Shown here: piece after piece, positions 1-9,251 of the stretch
Position numbering within the stretch: position 1 is the stretch's first letter
How the letters are laid out: the number at the start of each line of letters is the position of its first letter
Source: an uncultured Actinomycetes bacterium
GTDB taxonomy: Bacteria; Actinomycetota; Actinomycetes; Nanopelagicales; Nanopelagicaceae
Assembly (NCBI GenBank): GCA_903834145.1
Contig: CAILHY010000023.1
Location: 1-64,000 of the forward strand
Length of the DNA: 64,000 nucleotides
Direction: 5' to 3'
Notes under the pieces: generated by a model
What the model was told of the DNA's origin: nothing
Seen by the model: the letters and a program-made list of their open reading frames with translations, nothing else
Database searches by the model: none
Made by a program: the position numbers and the translations under genes

Positions 1-2510
1 AGTTCGAAGCCTTCTTCACTTTCGAAGATCTTGACTCCGATAACTTTGCCTGACTCACCGTGTGGAACCTTGAGTGAAGTATCGCGAACTTCGCGAGCCT
101 TCTCACCGAAAATTGCACGCAGCAAGCGCTCTTCGGGTGTGAGTTCAGTTTCTCCCTTAGGAGTTACCTTTCCAACCAAAATATCGCCCGGAACAACATC
201 GGCGCCAACGCGAATGATTCCACGATCATCAAGATCGGCAAGAACCTCTTCGGAGACGTTAGGGATGTCGCGAGTAATTTCTTCTGCGCCCAACTTGGTA
301 TCACGTGCATCAACTTCGTATTCTTCAATGTGAATAGAAGTCAATACATCGTCTTGCACCAAGCGCTGGGACAAGATGATTGCATCCTCGTAGTTGTGGC
401 CCTCCCATGACATAAATGCCACGAGCAAGTTCTTACCAAGAGCCATTTCCCCATTTTCGGTACATGGACCATCAGCAATTACGGATCCAACTTCTAGGCG
501 CTGACCTTCAGAGACAACCACTTTCTGGTTGTAAGAAGTACCTTGGTTGGAACGAGTGAACTTGTGCAGTGAATAGTTTTGGTAGGTGGAGTCATCTGCC
601 ATAACAGTGACTTCATCTGCAGAAACTTCAGTAACAACGCCGGCCTTGCTAGCAACAACTACATCGCCCGCATCAACGGCTGCACGAAATTCCATACCGG
701 TTCCGATAAGTGGCGCTTCTGCGCGCATCAAAGGAACAGACTGGCGCATCATGTTAGAACCCATCAACGCACGGTTAGCATCATCGTGCTCAAGGAATGG
801 AATCATTGCTGTTGCAACAGAAACCATTTGGCGCGGTGAAACGTCCATGTAATCAACTTCGTCAGCGAGAATGTATTCAACTTCTCCCCCACGACGACGA
901 ACAAGTACTCGCTCTTCAGAGAAATGATTATCAGCAGTCAAAGGTGCATTCGCCTGAGCGATGATGTGTTCATCTTCTTCATCAGCAGTTAGGTAATCAA
1001 CTTGATCACTCACGCGACCTTTTGAAACCTTGCGATAAGGAGTCTCAATGAAACCGAAAGCTGTAACACGGCCGTAGGTTGCAAGTGAACCAATCAGACC
1101 GATGTTTGGACCTTCAGGAGTTTCAATCGGACACATACGTCCGTAGTGAGAGGGGTGAACGTCGCGAACTTCAAAGCCCGCGCGATCACGAGAGAGACCA
1201 CCAGGTCCAAGCGCGGAAAGACGACGCTTGTGTGTGAGGCCAGAAAGTGGGTTTGTCTGATCCATGAACTGCGACAACTGGGAAGTTCCGAAGAACTCCT
1301 TAATTGATGCAACAACGGGACGAATGTTGATCAAGGTTTGAGGAGTAATTGCCTCAACATCTTGAGTCGTCATACGTTCGCGAACAACACGTTCCATACG
1401 GGACAAGCCAGTACGGACCTGGTTCTGAATCAATTCGCCAACAGTACGAAGACGACGGTTACCGAAGTGATCGATATCGTCCTTCTCGACGCGAACTTCG
1501 CGGCCGTATTCCATAAGTAGATCGCCCTTATGAAGTGATACGAGGTAGCGAATTGTTGCGACGATATCTTGAATCGTTAGCAGACCTTGCTTAAGTTCCA
1601 TATCAAGACCGAGCTTCTTGTTCACCTTAAAGCGACCAACCTTGGCCAAGTCATAACGCTTAGGGTTGAAGTACAAGTTTTCGATCAGTGTTTGTGCGGC
1701 TTCCTTGGTAGGTGGCTCGCCCGGACGAAGCTTGCGATAAATATCGAGCAGTGCTTCATCTTGTGTCTTAACGTTATCTTTTTCAAGAGTTGCACGAATT
1801 GATTCGAATTCACCGAACTCTTCAAGAATTTGTTCTTCGCTCCAGCCAAGTGCCTTCAAGAAGACAGTAACTGATTGTTTACGCTTGCGGTCGATACGAA
1901 CGCCAACGAGATCCTTCTTATCAACTTCAAATTCCAACCAAGCACCACGGCCAGGAATGATCTTTGATGTGAAGACGTCTTTGTCAGAAGTCTTCTCAAT
2001 GTTGCGTTCGAAGTACACACCAGGTGAGCGAACCAGCTGAGAAACAACAACACGCTCGGTGCCGTTGATCACGAAAGTTCCGCGCTTTGTCATCACAGGG
2101 AAATCGCCCATAAAGACGGTCTGTGACTTGATTTCACCAGTGATGTTGTTCGTGAATTCTGCGGTGACGAAGAGAGGTTGCGAGTAAGTCATGTCTCGCT
2201 CTTTGCAATCTTCGATTGAATATTTAGGTGGCTCAAAACGGTGATCTCTAAATGAGAGACTCATCGTTCCTTGGAAATCTTCAATTGGTGAAATCTCTTC
2301 AAAGATTTCTTCCAATCCAGATTGCTGAGGAAGCTCGCCACGGCTGGTGGCGGCAGCTTGCGCTAAGCGCTCGCGCCAGATGTCGTTGCCCAACAACCAA
2401 TCAACACTCTCAATTTGGAGTGCGAGAAGGTTAGGAACTTCAAGAGGTTCGCGAATCTTTGCGAAAGAAATACGGCGTGGGGCAACAGATTTGGTTTTTG
2501 ACGCGGCCAA
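1..2510 (-). CDS. rpoB: DNA-directed RNA polymerase beta subunit, 3' end outside window
   Basis: Encodes the N-terminal 836 residues of the RNA polymerase beta subunit; the reading frame is open to the window edge, and the usual actinobacterial length is about 1,160 residues. The start is a TTG at 2510 with GAAGGA seven bases upstream. It gives the actinobacterial beginning LAASK followed by [20 protein letters not shown], as in Streptomyces. The rifampicin region is visible at about 1200-1290 ([21 protein letters not shown]). The Asp, His and Ser residues commonly changed in resistant mutants are present, so the sequence looks rifampicin-sensitive. It is separated from rplL by a terminator and a small membrane-protein gene, so it probably has its own promoter. 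Confidence 0.98.
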   Translation of the reverse strand, partial: MAASKTKSVAPRRISFAKIREPLEVPNLLALQIESVDWLLGNDIWRERLAQAAATSRGELPQQSGLEEIFEEISPIEDFQGTMSLSFRDHRFEPPKYSIEDCKERDMTYSQPLFVTAEFTNNITGEIKSQTVFMGDFPVMTKRGTFVINGTERVVVSQLVRSPGVYFERNIEKTSDKDVFTSKIIPGRGAWLEFEVDKKDLVGVRIDRKRKQSVTVFLKALGWSEEQILEEFGEFESIRATLEKDNVKTQDEALLDIYRKLRPGEPPTKEAAQTLIENLYFNPKRYDLAKVGRFKVNKKLGLDMELKQGLLTIQDIVATIRYLVSLHKGDLLMEYGREVRVEKDDIDHFGNRRLRTVGELIQNQVRTGLSRMERVVRERMTTQDVEAITPQTLINIRPVVASIKEFFGTSQLSQFMDQTNPLSGLTHKRRLSALGPGGLSRDRAGFEVRDVHPSHYGRMCPIETPEGPNIGLIGSLATYGRVTAFGFIETPYRKVSKGRVSDQVDYLTADEEDEHIIAQANAPLTADNHFSEERVLVRRRGGEVEYILADEVDYMDVSPRQMVSVATAMIPFLEHDDANRALMGSNMMRQSVPLMRAEAPLIGTGMEFRAAVDAGDVVVASKAGVVTEVSADEVTVMADDSTYQNYSLHKFTRSNQGTSYNQKVVVSEGQRLEVGSVIADGPCTENGEMALGKNLLVAFMSWEGHNYEDAIILSQRLVQDDVLTSIHIEEYEVDARDTKLGAEEITRDIPNVSEEVLADLDDRGIIRVGADVVPGDILVGKVTPKGETELTPEERLLRAIFGEKAREVRDTSLKVPHGESGKVIGVKIFESEEGFE

Positions 2511-2639
2511 GAGGTGTCCTTCCGAACTATTTTTGGTGACGCACGGACAAAGGTCTCAGCCGCTATATGCATTGACCTCAAGGAAATTTATGCGAAGGGG
2601 AAGGATATCCCGCTTGAGCCCACCCTGTCCAACCGAAAG

Positions 2640-2669
2640 CTTGTACCACACCCGCCCCTACCCTGTCAG
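2640..2669 (-). promoter_or_regulatory. Candidate rpoB promoter
   Basis: Read on the minus strand: CTGACA (2669-2664), an 18-base spacer, then TGGTACAAG with an extended -10 (hexamer 2645-2640). It would give a leader of about 125 bases before the TTG start. Assigned from match to the sigma70-type consensus and from the terminator that isolates rpoB from rplL. Confidence 0.45.
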
Positions 2670-2703
2670 GGGTTAGGAGAACACCTGTGAAAAAGGAAAT
2701 GGA

Positions 2704-3108
2704 TTACCGCGAGCGGGTTTGAGGGGGTATCCCTACACGGCGAACCCCGGCGACCCAGAAGGCATAAGCCACGATCGCGGCGGTAAAACCATTCCAGCGC
2801 TCATTTTGGCTGCGGGAGACCATATTTACGAAGGTGCTCACGATACCCATGAGGAAAAAGGCCCGAGGCAGCCACACGGGTTTAATCGCATATCCCTGCC
2901 ACATCTGGACCAAAGTCACCGCCTGAAGGATCAAAATCATCGTCGTGCCAAGATATGTAACGCGAATCCCCATGGGAAAAGAAGTAAATTGCCCGCCGGC
3001 TGCACGGGTTAACACAAATGAGGAATTGAAAACAACGGATATCACGACGAATAGATTCCAGGCAGTTGCCAGTGCGACGATCGCTTTTAACCATAAGGGT
3101 GTTTTCAT
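2704..3108 (-). CDS. Small integral membrane protein between rplL and rpoB, function unknown
   Basis: A 134-residue protein with about four hydrophobic segments (roughly residues 8-32, 45-68, 78-96 and 105-122) and a basic, Pro-containing end. I recognise no family; a few-TM membrane protein is all that can be said. It lies where actinobacteria normally have only a spacer between rplL and rpoB. It is bounded upstream by the rplL terminator and a 12-bp repeat array, and downstream by a rpoB promoter candidate. No Shine-Dalgarno precedes the ATG; a -35/-10 pair ends six bases before it, which suggests a leaderless transcript. Hydrophobic periodicity, an ATG start and a plausible promoter support it as a real gene. 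Confidence 0.7.
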   Translation of the reverse strand: MKTPLWLKAIVALATAWNLFVVISVVFNSSFVLTRAAGGQFTSFPMGIRVTYLGTTMILILQAVTLVQMWQGYAIKPVWLPRAFFLMGIVSTFVNMVSRSQNERWNGFTAAIVAYAFWVAGVRRVGIPPQTRSR

Positions 3109-3114
3109 GTGAGC

Positions 3115-3143
3115 ATTATTTATCGGTGCTTGTGCAATAACAA
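3115..3143 (-). promoter_or_regulatory. Leaderless-type promoter for the small membrane protein
   Basis: TTGTTA (3143-3138), a 17-base spacer, AATAAT (3120-3115), then six bases to the ATG at 3108. The -35 hexamer overlaps the first unit of the adjacent 12-bp repeat array. Confidence 0.5.
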
Positions 3144-3183
3144 GAGGAATAACAAGAGGAATAACAAGAGGAATAACAAGAGG
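3136..3183. repeat. Four tandem copies of a 12-bp unit
   Basis: The unit AATAACAAGAGG occurs four times without change (3136-3147, 3148-3159, 3160-3171, 3172-3183), followed by a partial copy that runs into the rplL terminator. It lies between that terminator and the promoter of the small membrane-protein gene. Confidence 0.95.
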
Positions 3184-3186
3184 AAT

Positions 3187-3224
3187 AAGAAAGACCCCCG
3201 ACCCGAAGGTCGAGGGTCTTTCTT
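3187..3224 (-). terminator. Intrinsic terminator of the rplJ-rplL transcript
   Basis: A 17-bp stem with one mismatch and a four-base loop, 14 bases after the rplL stop codon. On the minus strand it ends in TCTTTCTT. The stem is nearly symmetrical, so it could stop transcription in both directions. It implies that rpoB is not read mainly from the rplJL promoter. Confidence 0.85.
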
Positions 3225-3237
3225 TAAATTAAGTAAA

Positions 3238-3618
3238 TTACTTAACTGTGACAGTTGCGCCGGCTGCTTCAAGAGCTGCCTTTGCCTTATCAACTGCATC
3301 CTTTGATGCTTTTTCAAGCAAGGTTGCTGGGCATGCATCAACAAGGTCCTTAGCTTCTTTCAAGCCAAGTGTTGAGTTGAGGTTACGAACTTCCTTGATC
3401 ACTGCGATCTTCTGTGCGCCAGCTGATTCAAGAATAAGTGTGAACTCATCTTGTGCCTCTGCTGCTGGAGCTGCTGCTCCTGCGCCACCTGCTGCTGCTA
3501 CTGGAGCTGCTGCAGTTACATCGAATTCGGTCTCAAATGACTTAACAAAGTCAGAGAGCTCGACGAGTGTCATTTCCTTGAACTGACCCAATAGGTCTTC
3601 TGTGCTGAGTTTTGCCAT
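3238..3618 (-). CDS. rplL: 50S ribosomal protein L7/L12
   Basis: A 126-residue ribosomal stalk protein that recruits translation GTPases. The N-terminal dimerisation domain (about 1-33) is followed by an Ala/Gly-rich hinge (about 34-55) and the C-terminal globular domain, with the typical [11 protein letters not shown] helix. Length is normal for the family. The ATG has an AAGGA ribosome binding site that overlaps the last codons of rplJ, which ends three bases upstream, so the two genes are probably translationally coupled. A strong terminator follows. Confidence 0.98.
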   Translation of the reverse strand: MAKLSTEDLLGQFKEMTLVELSDFVKSFETEFDVTAAAPVAAAGGAGAAAPAAEAQDEFTLILESAGAQKIAVIKEVRNLNSTLGLKEAKDLVDACPATLLEKASKDAVDKAKAALEAAGATVTVK

Positions 3619-3621
3619 GAT

Positions 3622-4302
3622 TTATTCCTTTTCTTCGACGGTAGCGTCTGTTGCGTCTACTGGGGCTTGAACTTCTTCGGTAACTTCTTCGGTAACTTCT
3701 TCGGTAACTGCTTCGGTAACAACTGGTGCTGCTTCCTCGGCAACTGCTTCAACAACAGCCTCTACAGCTGGTGCCTCTTCAACAACGTCAACAACAGTGG
3801 CGGCTGGAGCAGCAGGTGCTCCTGCTTCCATCTTGATGCGAAGTGCGTCAAATACGCGAGCGGCCTTAGCAAGCGATCCCTTCATTGCACCAGCAAGCTT
3901 TGCCAAGAGAACCTCACGGGACTCTAGGTCTGCGATGGTGAAGAATTCGGCTGCAGTGATTGCCTTGCCATCGAAAATTCCGCCCTTAATAACAAGAAGT
4001 GGATTTTCTTTCGCAAAATCGCGCAAGCTCTTGGCGGCCACGAATGGATCGCCCTTAATGAATGCCAACGCAGAAGGACCAACGAGAAGTTCTGGAGGAA
4101 CGTCAACGCCTGCTTCTTTTGCTGCAATTTTGGTAAGAGTGTTCTTTACAACGGCGTACTTGGTTGTTGAACCAAGATTCCGACGAAGTTGCTTCATCGA
4201 GGTCACGGTTAAACCGCGATACTCGGTGAGCACGGTTGCGTTGGCTGTACGGAAATCATCCGCTAGCTCAGCAACTGCTGCTGCTTTATCTGGGCGAGCC
4301 AT
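3622..4302 (-). CDS. rplJ: 50S ribosomal protein L10 with long acidic C-terminal tail
   Basis: A 226-residue L10, which anchors L7/L12 dimers to the ribosome. Residues 1-165 match the normal family ([20 protein letters not shown], then YRGLTV). The ATG at 4302 is preferred to an in-frame GTG at 4311 because AGGTG lies seven bases before it. The last 55-60 residues form an Ala/Val/Glu-rich tail containing three tandem copies of TEEV; typical L10 proteins are about 165-180 residues. The tail is in frame, with the stop directly before rplL. Expression is probably controlled by the leader and hairpins between rplA and rplJ. Confidence 0.97.
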   Translation of the reverse strand: MARPDKAAAVAELADDFRTANATVLTEYRGLTVTSMKQLRRNLGSTTKYAVVKNTLTKIAAKEAGVDVPPELLVGPSALAFIKGDPFVAAKSLRDFAKENPLLVIKGGIFDGKAITAAEFFTIADLESREVLLAKLAGAMKGSLAKAARVFDALRIKMEAGAPAAPAATVVDVVEEAPAVEAVVEAVAEEAAPVVTEAVTEEVTEEVTEEVQAPVDATDATVEEKE

Positions 4303-4351
4303 TCGGTTCACCTTTCTTGATGCATTAGTGGTGGTGATCGGTGGTAAGGCC

Positions 4352-4393
4352 TAAAAATGAAGAAAACCCGTGACGCGTTGGCGCGCACGGGTT
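4352..4393 (-). terminator. Terminator or attenuator in the rplJ leader
   Basis: Stem AACCCGTG/CACGGGTT (4365-4372 with 4386-4393) with an inner GC helix. On the minus strand it is followed by the T-rich run TTTTCTTCATTTTT (4364-4351). It lies between rplA and rplJ, about 50 bases before the L10 start, where it could terminate rplKA transcription or act as an attenuator that sets rplJL read-through. Confidence 0.65.
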
Positions 4394-4429
4394 AATCGTG
4401 TTCACCTACGCGGGCTGACTTTCGTCATT

Positions 4430-4521
4430 TCGTGATCTCAATCTTTCGACATCGATCAGACCTGCGGTCTTTGGTATGTGCCAAGGGTAAGCCGTGAGGC
4501 CTACCCCTGGCAAATCTTTGG
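4430..4521 (-). promoter_or_regulatory. Candidate L10 leader (autoregulatory RNA)
   Basis: Directly after the rplA stop there is a 15-bp stem (4479-4493 with 4498-4512), followed on the minus strand by AAAGACCGCAGGTCT and a GATCGATG segment. Stacked helices in this position are expected for the ribosomal protein L10 leader, which L10-L12 binds to repress rplJL. Assignment rests on position and pairing; no covariance model was run. Confidence 0.55.
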
Positions 4522-5229
4522 TTATTCGGCGGAAGCTGACTCGCGGATCATGTTTGGATCCACGCCAATGCCAGGTCCCATCGTGGTGGAGATGGTTGCT
4601 TTCTTGATGAAACGGCCTTTAGATGAAGATGGCTTTGAACGATGCACTTCATCAAGGGCTGCTGCGTAGTTCTCGGCAAGTTGCGCGGCAGTAAAGGAAA
4701 CCTTGCCGATAATAAAGTGAAGGTTCGAATTCTTATCAACGCGGAATTCAATCTTTCCGCCCTTGATATCGGTAACAGCTTTAGCAACATCCGTTGTCAC
4801 TGTTCCGGTCTTTGGGTTTGGCATGAGACCGCGTGGTCCAAGTACCTTTCCAAGGCGACCGACTTTACCCATCAAATCTGGTGTGGAAACAACTGCGTCG
4901 TAATCAAGACGACCCTTTGAAACTTCATCGATTAAATCATCAGAGCCAACAACGTCGGCACCTGCGGCACGTGCTTCTTCAGCGCGCTCGCCTGCTGCGA
5001 ATACCAAAACGCGAACGGTCTTACCTGTTCCGTGTGGCAAGTTCACAGTTGAGCGAATTGCTTGATCTGCTTTCTTTGGATCCACGCCAAGGCATAGAGC
5101 AACTTCAACAGTTGCATCGTATGAAGTGGTGGACGTTTCCTTAGCTAAGGAAACTGCTTCTAGTGGTGAGTACAGGTGATCTTGCTTAACCTTCTCAGCC
5201 GCTGCGTTGTATTTCTTACTGCGCTTCAT
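4522..5229 (-). CDS. rplA: 50S ribosomal protein L1
   Basis: A 235-residue L1 of normal length with the family signature [21 protein letters not shown] and the block [16 protein letters not shown]1 binds 23S rRNA at the L1 stalk and in many bacteria represses its own rplKA mRNA. The ATG at 5229 is chosen over one at 5241 because GAGGA lies six bases before it; the upstream ATG would contain the ribosome binding site. It follows rplK in the same direction after a 111-base gap. Confidence 0.98.
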   Translation of the reverse strand: MKRSKKYNAAAEKVKQDHLYSPLEAVSLAKETSTTSYDATVEVALCLGVDPKKADQAIRSTVNLPHGTGKTVRVLVFAAGERAEEARAAGADVVGSDDLIDEVSKGRLDYDAVVSTPDLMGKVGRLGKVLGPRGLMPNPKTGTVTTDVAKAVTDIKGGKIEFRVDKNSNLHFIIGKVSFTAAQLAENYAAALDEVHRSKPSSSKGRFIKKATISTTMGPGIGVDPNMIRESASAE

Positions 5230-5310
5230 TTCGTTCCTCATTTCTTCTTCGAAATATCTCTCAAAGAATTAGTGGTTGTGGTTAGTCGAACCAGCGAGGT
5301 TCTCCCACAT

Positions 5311-5332
5311 CTGCTCACCATGTGGTGTGCAG
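5311..5332 (-). other. Hairpin between rplK and rplA
   Basis: CTGCTCACCA pairs with TGGTGTGCAG (one mismatch; the tight turn probably opens into a larger loop), nine bases after the rplK stop. No T-run follows on the minus strand, so it is not a clear terminator. Possible roles are RNA processing or protection, or an L1-binding site. Weak evidence. Confidence 0.3.
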
Positions 5333-5340
5333 AAAATTAA

Positions 5341-5772
5341 TTAGTCAGTGACTGTGATTCCCATGGAGCGGGCAGTTCCGGCAATGATCAAACTGGCGGC
5401 ATCAATGTCATTGGCATTGAGGTCTTCCATCTTTGTCTTTGCAATCTCTTGCACCTGAGCTTTAGTAATCGATGCAACCTTGGTCTTGTGAGGAACAGCT
5501 GAACCCTTTTCGACTCCAGCAGCCTTCAAGATCAAACGTGATGCCGGTGGTGTCTTTGTGATGAAGGTGAACGAGCGATCTTCATAGACAGAGATTTCAA
5601 CAGGGATGATCTGTCCCTTTTGTGATTCAGTCGCGGCGTTATACGCCTTGACGAATTCCATGATGTTTACGCCATGCTGACCAAGGGCAGGACCCACTGG
5701 TGGTGCAGGTGTTGCAGCGCCAGCTTGGATCTGCAACTTGATCATCGCGGTGATCTTCTTCTTCGGGGCCAT
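5341..5772 (-). CDS. rplK: 50S ribosomal protein L11
   Basis: A 143-residue L11 of the usual length, containing [19 protein letters not shown] and the C-terminal rRNA-binding block ending [11 protein letters not shown]11 forms the GTPase-associated centre with 23S rRNA and is needed for RelA-type stringent sensing in other bacteria. The ATG is preceded by AAGGA with a good spacing. It lies 31 bases downstream of nusG on the same strand, so it is very likely in the secE-nusG-rplK-rplA transcript. Confidence 0.98.
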   Translation of the reverse strand: MAPKKKITAMIKLQIQAGAATPAPPVGPALGQHGVNIMEFVKAYNAATESQKGQIIPVEISVYEDRSFTFITKTPPASRLILKAAGVEKGSAVPHKTKVASITKAQVQEIAKTKMEDLNANDIDAASLIIAGTARSMGITVTD

Positions 5773-5803
5773 GATGGTTTCCTTTTTCTTTTCTCGGCTT
5801 GGA

Positions 5804-6538
5804 TTAAATCTTTTGGACTTGGTGGAAAGAGAGCTCTACGGGAGTTTCGCGACCAAAGATCGAAACCAAAACCTTGAGCTTTGCCTGCTCTGGCATGATT
5901 TCGCTGATTGATGCAGGAAGAGTTGCAAATGGGCCATCCATAACAGTGACTGATTCCCCAACTTCGAAATCAACAACGCGGATATCTGGCTTATCGGATT
6001 TCTTGACCGGACGTGGGGCAAGAATCTTTTCAACTTCTTCAAAAGACAAGGGGCTTGGGTGATGAGCGTTGCCGACGAATCCCGTGACTCCAGGAGTGTT
6101 ACGAACGGCAGACCAGGACTCATCTGTGAGATCAAGGCGAACAAGAACGTAACCCGGGTAGATGTTTCGCTTAACCATCTTGCGTTGGCCGTTCTTAATT
6201 TCCATGACTTCTTCTTCAGGTACTTCAATCTGAAAAATAAACTCTTCCATATTCAATGAAGCTATACGTTGGTGAAGGTTAGCCATAACCTTTTTTTCGT
6301 ATCCTGCATATGAGTGAACTACATACCAATCACCAGGGGCATTTCGAAGCGCCTTGCGAAATTCTGCATTCGGATCATCGAGTTCTTCGTCATCCTCGGA
6401 TGCATCAGAATCGGCAGAATCCACTACAGGGGTTTCAATAACCTCTGGAATTTCCTCAACCGCTTCTACCGACGACTCGTCAACCGCGTTCGCTGCGAGC
6501 GCGGCCTCAAAGGCGTCAGTCTTAATTTCCTCAGACAT
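5804..6538 (-). CDS. nusG: Transcription termination/antitermination protein NusG
   Basis: A 244-residue NusG. An acidic N-terminal extension of about 65 residues, common in actinobacteria, precedes the NGN domain ([20 protein letters not shown] onward). The C-terminal KOW domain (about residues 190-244, [15 protein letters not shown]) follows. NusG binds RNA polymerase and modulates pausing, Rho termination and coupling to ribosomes. The ATG has AAGGAAG four to five bases upstream. It starts nine bases after secE, a standard secE-nusG operon. Confidence 0.97.
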   Translation of the reverse strand: MSEEIKTDAFEAALAANAVDESSVEAVEEIPEVIETPVVDSADSDASEDDEELDDPNAEFRKALRNAPGDWYVVHSYAGYEKKVMANLHQRIASLNMEEFIFQIEVPEEEVMEIKNGQRKMVKRNIYPGYVLVRLDLTDESWSAVRNTPGVTGFVGNAHHPSPLSFEEVEKILAPRPVKKSDKPDIRVVDFEVGESVTVMDGPFATLPASISEIMPEQAKLKVLVSIFGRETPVELSFHQVQKI

Positions 6539-6547
6539 GTATCTTCC

Positions 6548-6775
6548 TTATCCAAAAACCCAGAAAACGATCTTGGTCAAAACAAGATCGAGCAATGAAA
6601 CAACTGCGATGATGAAAGTCACGAAAACCAAAACGACGGATGTATAAGTGGTCAATTGCTTGCGCGTTGGCCAAACTACCTTGCGAAGTTCTGAAACTAC
6701 TTGGCGATAGAACAGGCCAATGCGTGCGATGAGACCAAGTTTCTTCTCATCACTTGATGCAACAGCATCAGTCAT
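6548..6775 (-). CDS. secE: Preprotein translocase subunit SecE
   Basis: A 75-residue SecE with the conserved cytoplasmic helix (FYRQVVSELRKVVWPTRKQL) followed by one transmembrane segment, the minimal single-TM actinobacterial form. The ATG at 6775 is preceded by GGAAGG with six bases of spacing. Longer in-frame versions would run into tRNA-Trp and are rejected. It stabilises SecY in the SecYEG channel. Order tRNA-Trp, secE, nusG is as in many actinobacteria. Confidence 0.96.
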   Translation of the reverse strand: MTDAVASSDEKKLGLIARIGLFYRQVVSELRKVVWPTRKQLTTYTSVVLVFVTFIIAVVSLLDLVLTKIVFWVFG

Positions 6776-6831
6776 CGTGGGCCTTCCTTTCTTTAGTGCT
6801 TTCGTTGGTTCCATCGTTAATTCAAACCTTG

Positions 6832-6905
6832 CAGGGCAGGAGGGACTCGAACCCCCAACCGGCCGCTTTGGAGACGGCAACTCTAGCCAATTGAGCTACT
6901 GCCCT
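6832..6905 (-). tRNA. tRNA-Trp (CCA anticodon)
   Basis: Cloverleaf with acceptor AGGGCAG/CTGCCCT, D-stem GCTC/GAGT, anticodon stem GCCGT/GCGGC around CTCCAAA (anticodon CCA), and T-arm GGGGG-TTCGAGT-CCCTC. The discriminator base is G and the 3' CCA is not encoded. It lies 56 bases upstream of the secE start and is probably co-transcribed with secE-nusG. Confidence 0.97.
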
Positions 6906-6985
6906 TCGCACGACGGCATGGCAAAACCATAGGGAAAAGCAAACCCTCGTGAGCGCCGAAGTCTAGAGCCAAGGAGGGTCCCAGG

Positions 6986-7018
6986 TCTAACTCGGCTCTA
7001 ACTCGGGTCTAACTCGGG
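6986..7018. repeat. Three tandem copies of an 11-bp unit upstream of aspC
   Basis: TCTAACTCGGC, TCTAACTCGGG and TCTAACTCGGG lie head to tail, followed by a partial TCTGAAATACG. They sit in the divergent region between tRNA-Trp and aspC, 25 bases before the aspC start, and could be a phased protein-binding site or a slippage product. Confidence 0.9.
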
Positions 7019-7043
7019 TCTGAAATACGGCAGACTTGCCTCC

Positions 7044-8243
7044 ATGAGCCCACGAATTTCCTCGAGAATCGCTGCAATCGCTGAATCCGCAACCTTGGCA
7101 GTGGATGCAAAAGCCAAAGCGCTGAAGGCTGCCGGTCGACCCGTCATTGGGTTTGGCGCAGGAGAACCCGATTTCCCGACTCCGGATTACATTGTTGAGG
7201 CAGCGATTGCTGCTGCCGGCGTCGTCTCCAATCACCGGTACACACCTACGTCAGGCTTGCCCGAACTGCGAAGCGCCATCGTTGCAAAAACAAAACGTGA
7301 CTCCAATTACGACATCACAGTCGATCAGGTGCTTGTTACTAACGGAGGAAAGCAGGCGGTTTATCAAGCATTCGCAACAATTGTTGATGATGGCGACGAA
7401 GTTCTCTTGCCTGCACCGTACTGGACTACATATCCCGAGTGTGTGAAATTGGCCGGTGGAATCCCCGTTGAAGTTTTCGCAGATGAGAGCGCCAACTATT
7501 TGGTCAGCGTTGAACAGCTCGAAGCAGCGCGCACATCAAAAACTAAAGTGCTTCTATTTTGTTCTCCAAGTAATCCAACTGGATCGGTGTATTCGCCTGA
7601 GCAAGTTAAGGCGATCGGTGAATGGGCACTAAAAAATAACATTTGGATTATTTCTGATGAAATCTACGAGCACTTGCTTTATGACGGTGCAAGCGCTCCA
7701 AGCCTTCCGGTACTAGTTCCAGAATTAGCCGAGCACGTGATCATTCTCAATGGCGTTGCGAAAACCTACGCGATGACTGGTTGGCGCGTTGGTTGGATGA
7801 TTGGGCCAAAGGATGTAATTAAGGCTGCGACAAACTTGCAATCACACTTATCAAGCAACGTCTCCAATGTATCTCAACGTGCTGCCATTGCGGCTCTTTC
7901 AGGAGACCTCACCGCTGTTCACAAAATGGGTGAAGCATTTGATCGTCGTCGTAAATTAATCGTGGGTTTACTTAATGAAATTCCAGGGTTTGAATGCCCA
8001 ACCCCACAAGGTGCTTTCTATGTCTACCCATCCGTAAAAGGAGTACTGGGTAAGACTATTCGGGGCAAAACGCCAACAACTTCTGCAGAATTAGCAACGT
8101 TAATTTTGGAAGAAGTAGAAGTTGCCGCAGTACCAGGTGAAGCCTTTGGTCCTTCAGGATACTTACGTTTCTCCTACGCACTCAGCGATGAGGACATTGT
8201 TGAAGGTATTGGACGCATCAAAAAACTTCTTACTGAAGGTTAA
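7044..8243 (+). CDS. aspC: Aspartate (class I/II) aminotransferase
   Basis: A 399-residue fold-type I PLP enzyme. It has the substrate-binding [13 protein letters not shown] near residue 40, the SNPTG motif, and the Schiff-base lysine in [15 protein letters not shown] (about residue 240). It transfers the amino group between aspartate or glutamate and the 2-oxo acids; the AspC/AatA family often has broad specificity. Start by homology at [15 protein letters not shown]; no clear Shine-Dalgarno, only a weak CAGACT seven bases upstream. It stands alone on the plus strand, divergent from tRNA-Trp. Its last 14 bases overlap the convergent murB. Confidence 0.95.
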   Translation: MSPRISSRIAAIAESATLAVDAKAKALKAAGRPVIGFGAGEPDFPTPDYIVEAAIAAAGVVSNHRYTPTSGLPELRSAIVAKTKRDSNYDITVDQVLVTNGGKQAVYQAFATIVDDGDEVLLPAPYWTTYPECVKLAGGIPVEVFADESANYLVSVEQLEAARTSKTKVLLFCSPSNPTGSVYSPEQVKAIGEWALKNNIWIISDEIYEHLLYDGASAPSLPVLVPELAEHVIILNGVAKTYAMTGWRVGWMIGPKDVIKAATNLQSHLSSNVSNVSQRAAIAALSGDLTAVHKMGEAFDRRRKLIVGLLNEIPGFECPTPQGAFYVYPSVKGVLGKTIRGKTPTTSAELATLILEEVEVAAVPGEAFGPSGYLRFSYALSDEDIVEGIGRIKKLLTEG

Positions 8244-9249
8244 TTCCTACCAGGTTTACTTCGGCCTCTAAAGTAATTCCGAAAACTGCTTTTACTTTTG
8301 CACGTGCTTCGCTAGCCAGGGATGCGATGTCCGTTGCTGTTGCGGTTCCCGAATTTGTAAGCGCAAGTACATGTTTAGTTGAAATCCGAGCACCGGAAAC
8401 GGAGTCACCTTTATGGACACCAGCATGTTCCATAAGCCAAGCTGCTGATGTCTTTACACGCCCATCGATTTGAATCCATCGCGGTGCATCCTCAGGAAGC
8501 GTTGCTGCAATCTCTGCAGAAATTATTGGGTTAGTGAAAAAGGATCCAGCAGACCAAGAATCATGATCAGCCAGGCTAAGAATCATTCCTTTTTTCGCAC
8601 GCAAATCCAGTATCGCTTCCCGAGTAGCGATAACAGATGATTTTTCCCCCACGGAAACACCCAGTGCGGTTGCTAATTCAGCATAGGTAATGGGAGTAGT
8701 CGCTTCACCTTGCCGAAGCTGAAAAGCGACATCCAAAATTACGTAGCGGTCTTTCTCTAACTTGAAATGAGAACTTCTATACGTAAAATTGCATTCAGAA
8801 TTTGTGAAAGTCCGCACTTTCTTATCGGCTCGATCGTATGTGCGCACACGTGTAATGAACTCCGAAACTTCATGACCGTAGGCACCGATATTTTGAATTG
8901 GCGCTGCACCAACTGTCCCAGGGATTCCACTAAGTGTTTCAAGGCCAGCAAAACCGCGAGAAATGGTTGTTTCAACAAAATCATCCCAATTTTGCCCGGC
9001 ACCAATAGTCAAAGTGGCACCGCTACATGCATCTACTTCGCTTTCAATGTTGTCGTTTGAAATCCGAATCACCGTTCCATCAAAACCAGTGTCGCTCACA
9101 AGCATGTTTGTTCCGCCACCCATGATTAATATGGGTGAACCTCCAGCCGCTTCAATGGCCGCAATAATCTGCGCTTCATTTGAAACTTCTACGAAATTCT
9201 TTGCTGGACCACCAACACGCAAGCTCGTGAAATCAGATAACTGCGTCAT
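8230..9249 (-). CDS. murB: UDP-N-acetylenolpyruvoylglucosamine reductase MurB
   Basis: A 339-residue FAD enzyme that reduces UDP-GlcNAc-enolpyruvate to UDP-MurNAc in peptidoglycan synthesis. The FAD-binding N-terminus ([12 protein letters not shown], then [18 protein letters not shown]), the [20 protein letters not shown] segment and the SAGSFFTNP catalytic-serine loop are all present. The [13 protein letters not shown] and Tyr-loop pattern resembles type I MurB. It starts two bases after hadB and belongs to the rpmG-hadA-hadB-murB operon. Confidence 0.96.
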   Translation of the reverse strand: MTQLSDFTSLRVGGPAKNFVEVSNEAQIIAAIEAAGGSPILIMGGGTNMLVSDTGFDGTVIRISNDNIESEVDACSGATLTIGAGQNWDDFVETTISRGFAGLETLSGIPGTVGAAPIQNIGAYGHEVSEFITRVRTYDRADKKVRTFTNSECNFTYRSSHFKLEKDRYVILDVAFQLRQGEATTPITYAELATALGVSVGEKSSVIATREAILDLRAKKGMILSLADHDSWSAGSFFTNPIISAEIAATLPEDAPRWIQIDGRVKTSAAWLMEHAGVHKGDSVSGARISTKHVLALTNSGTATATDIASLASEARAKVKAVFGITLEAEVNLVGINLQ

Positions 9250-9251
9250 GG

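Noticed and set aside
3136..3183. CRISPR array
   Set aside because: Repeats are 12 bp, directly adjacent and without spacers; no cas genes. The same applies to the other short arrays.
3109..3344. Asn/Lys/Arg-rich and Leu-rich reading frames across the 12-bp repeats
   Set aside because: They are translations of the repeat array and terminator in both directions and have no ribosome binding site.
3797..4354. 185-residue plus-strand frame opposite rplJ
   Set aside because: Antisense shadow of a ribosomal protein gene, with composition set by rplJ codons.
6776..6880. Longer secE with 35 extra N-terminal residues
   Set aside because: It would read through most of tRNA-Trp; the ATG at 6775 has a good ribosome binding site.
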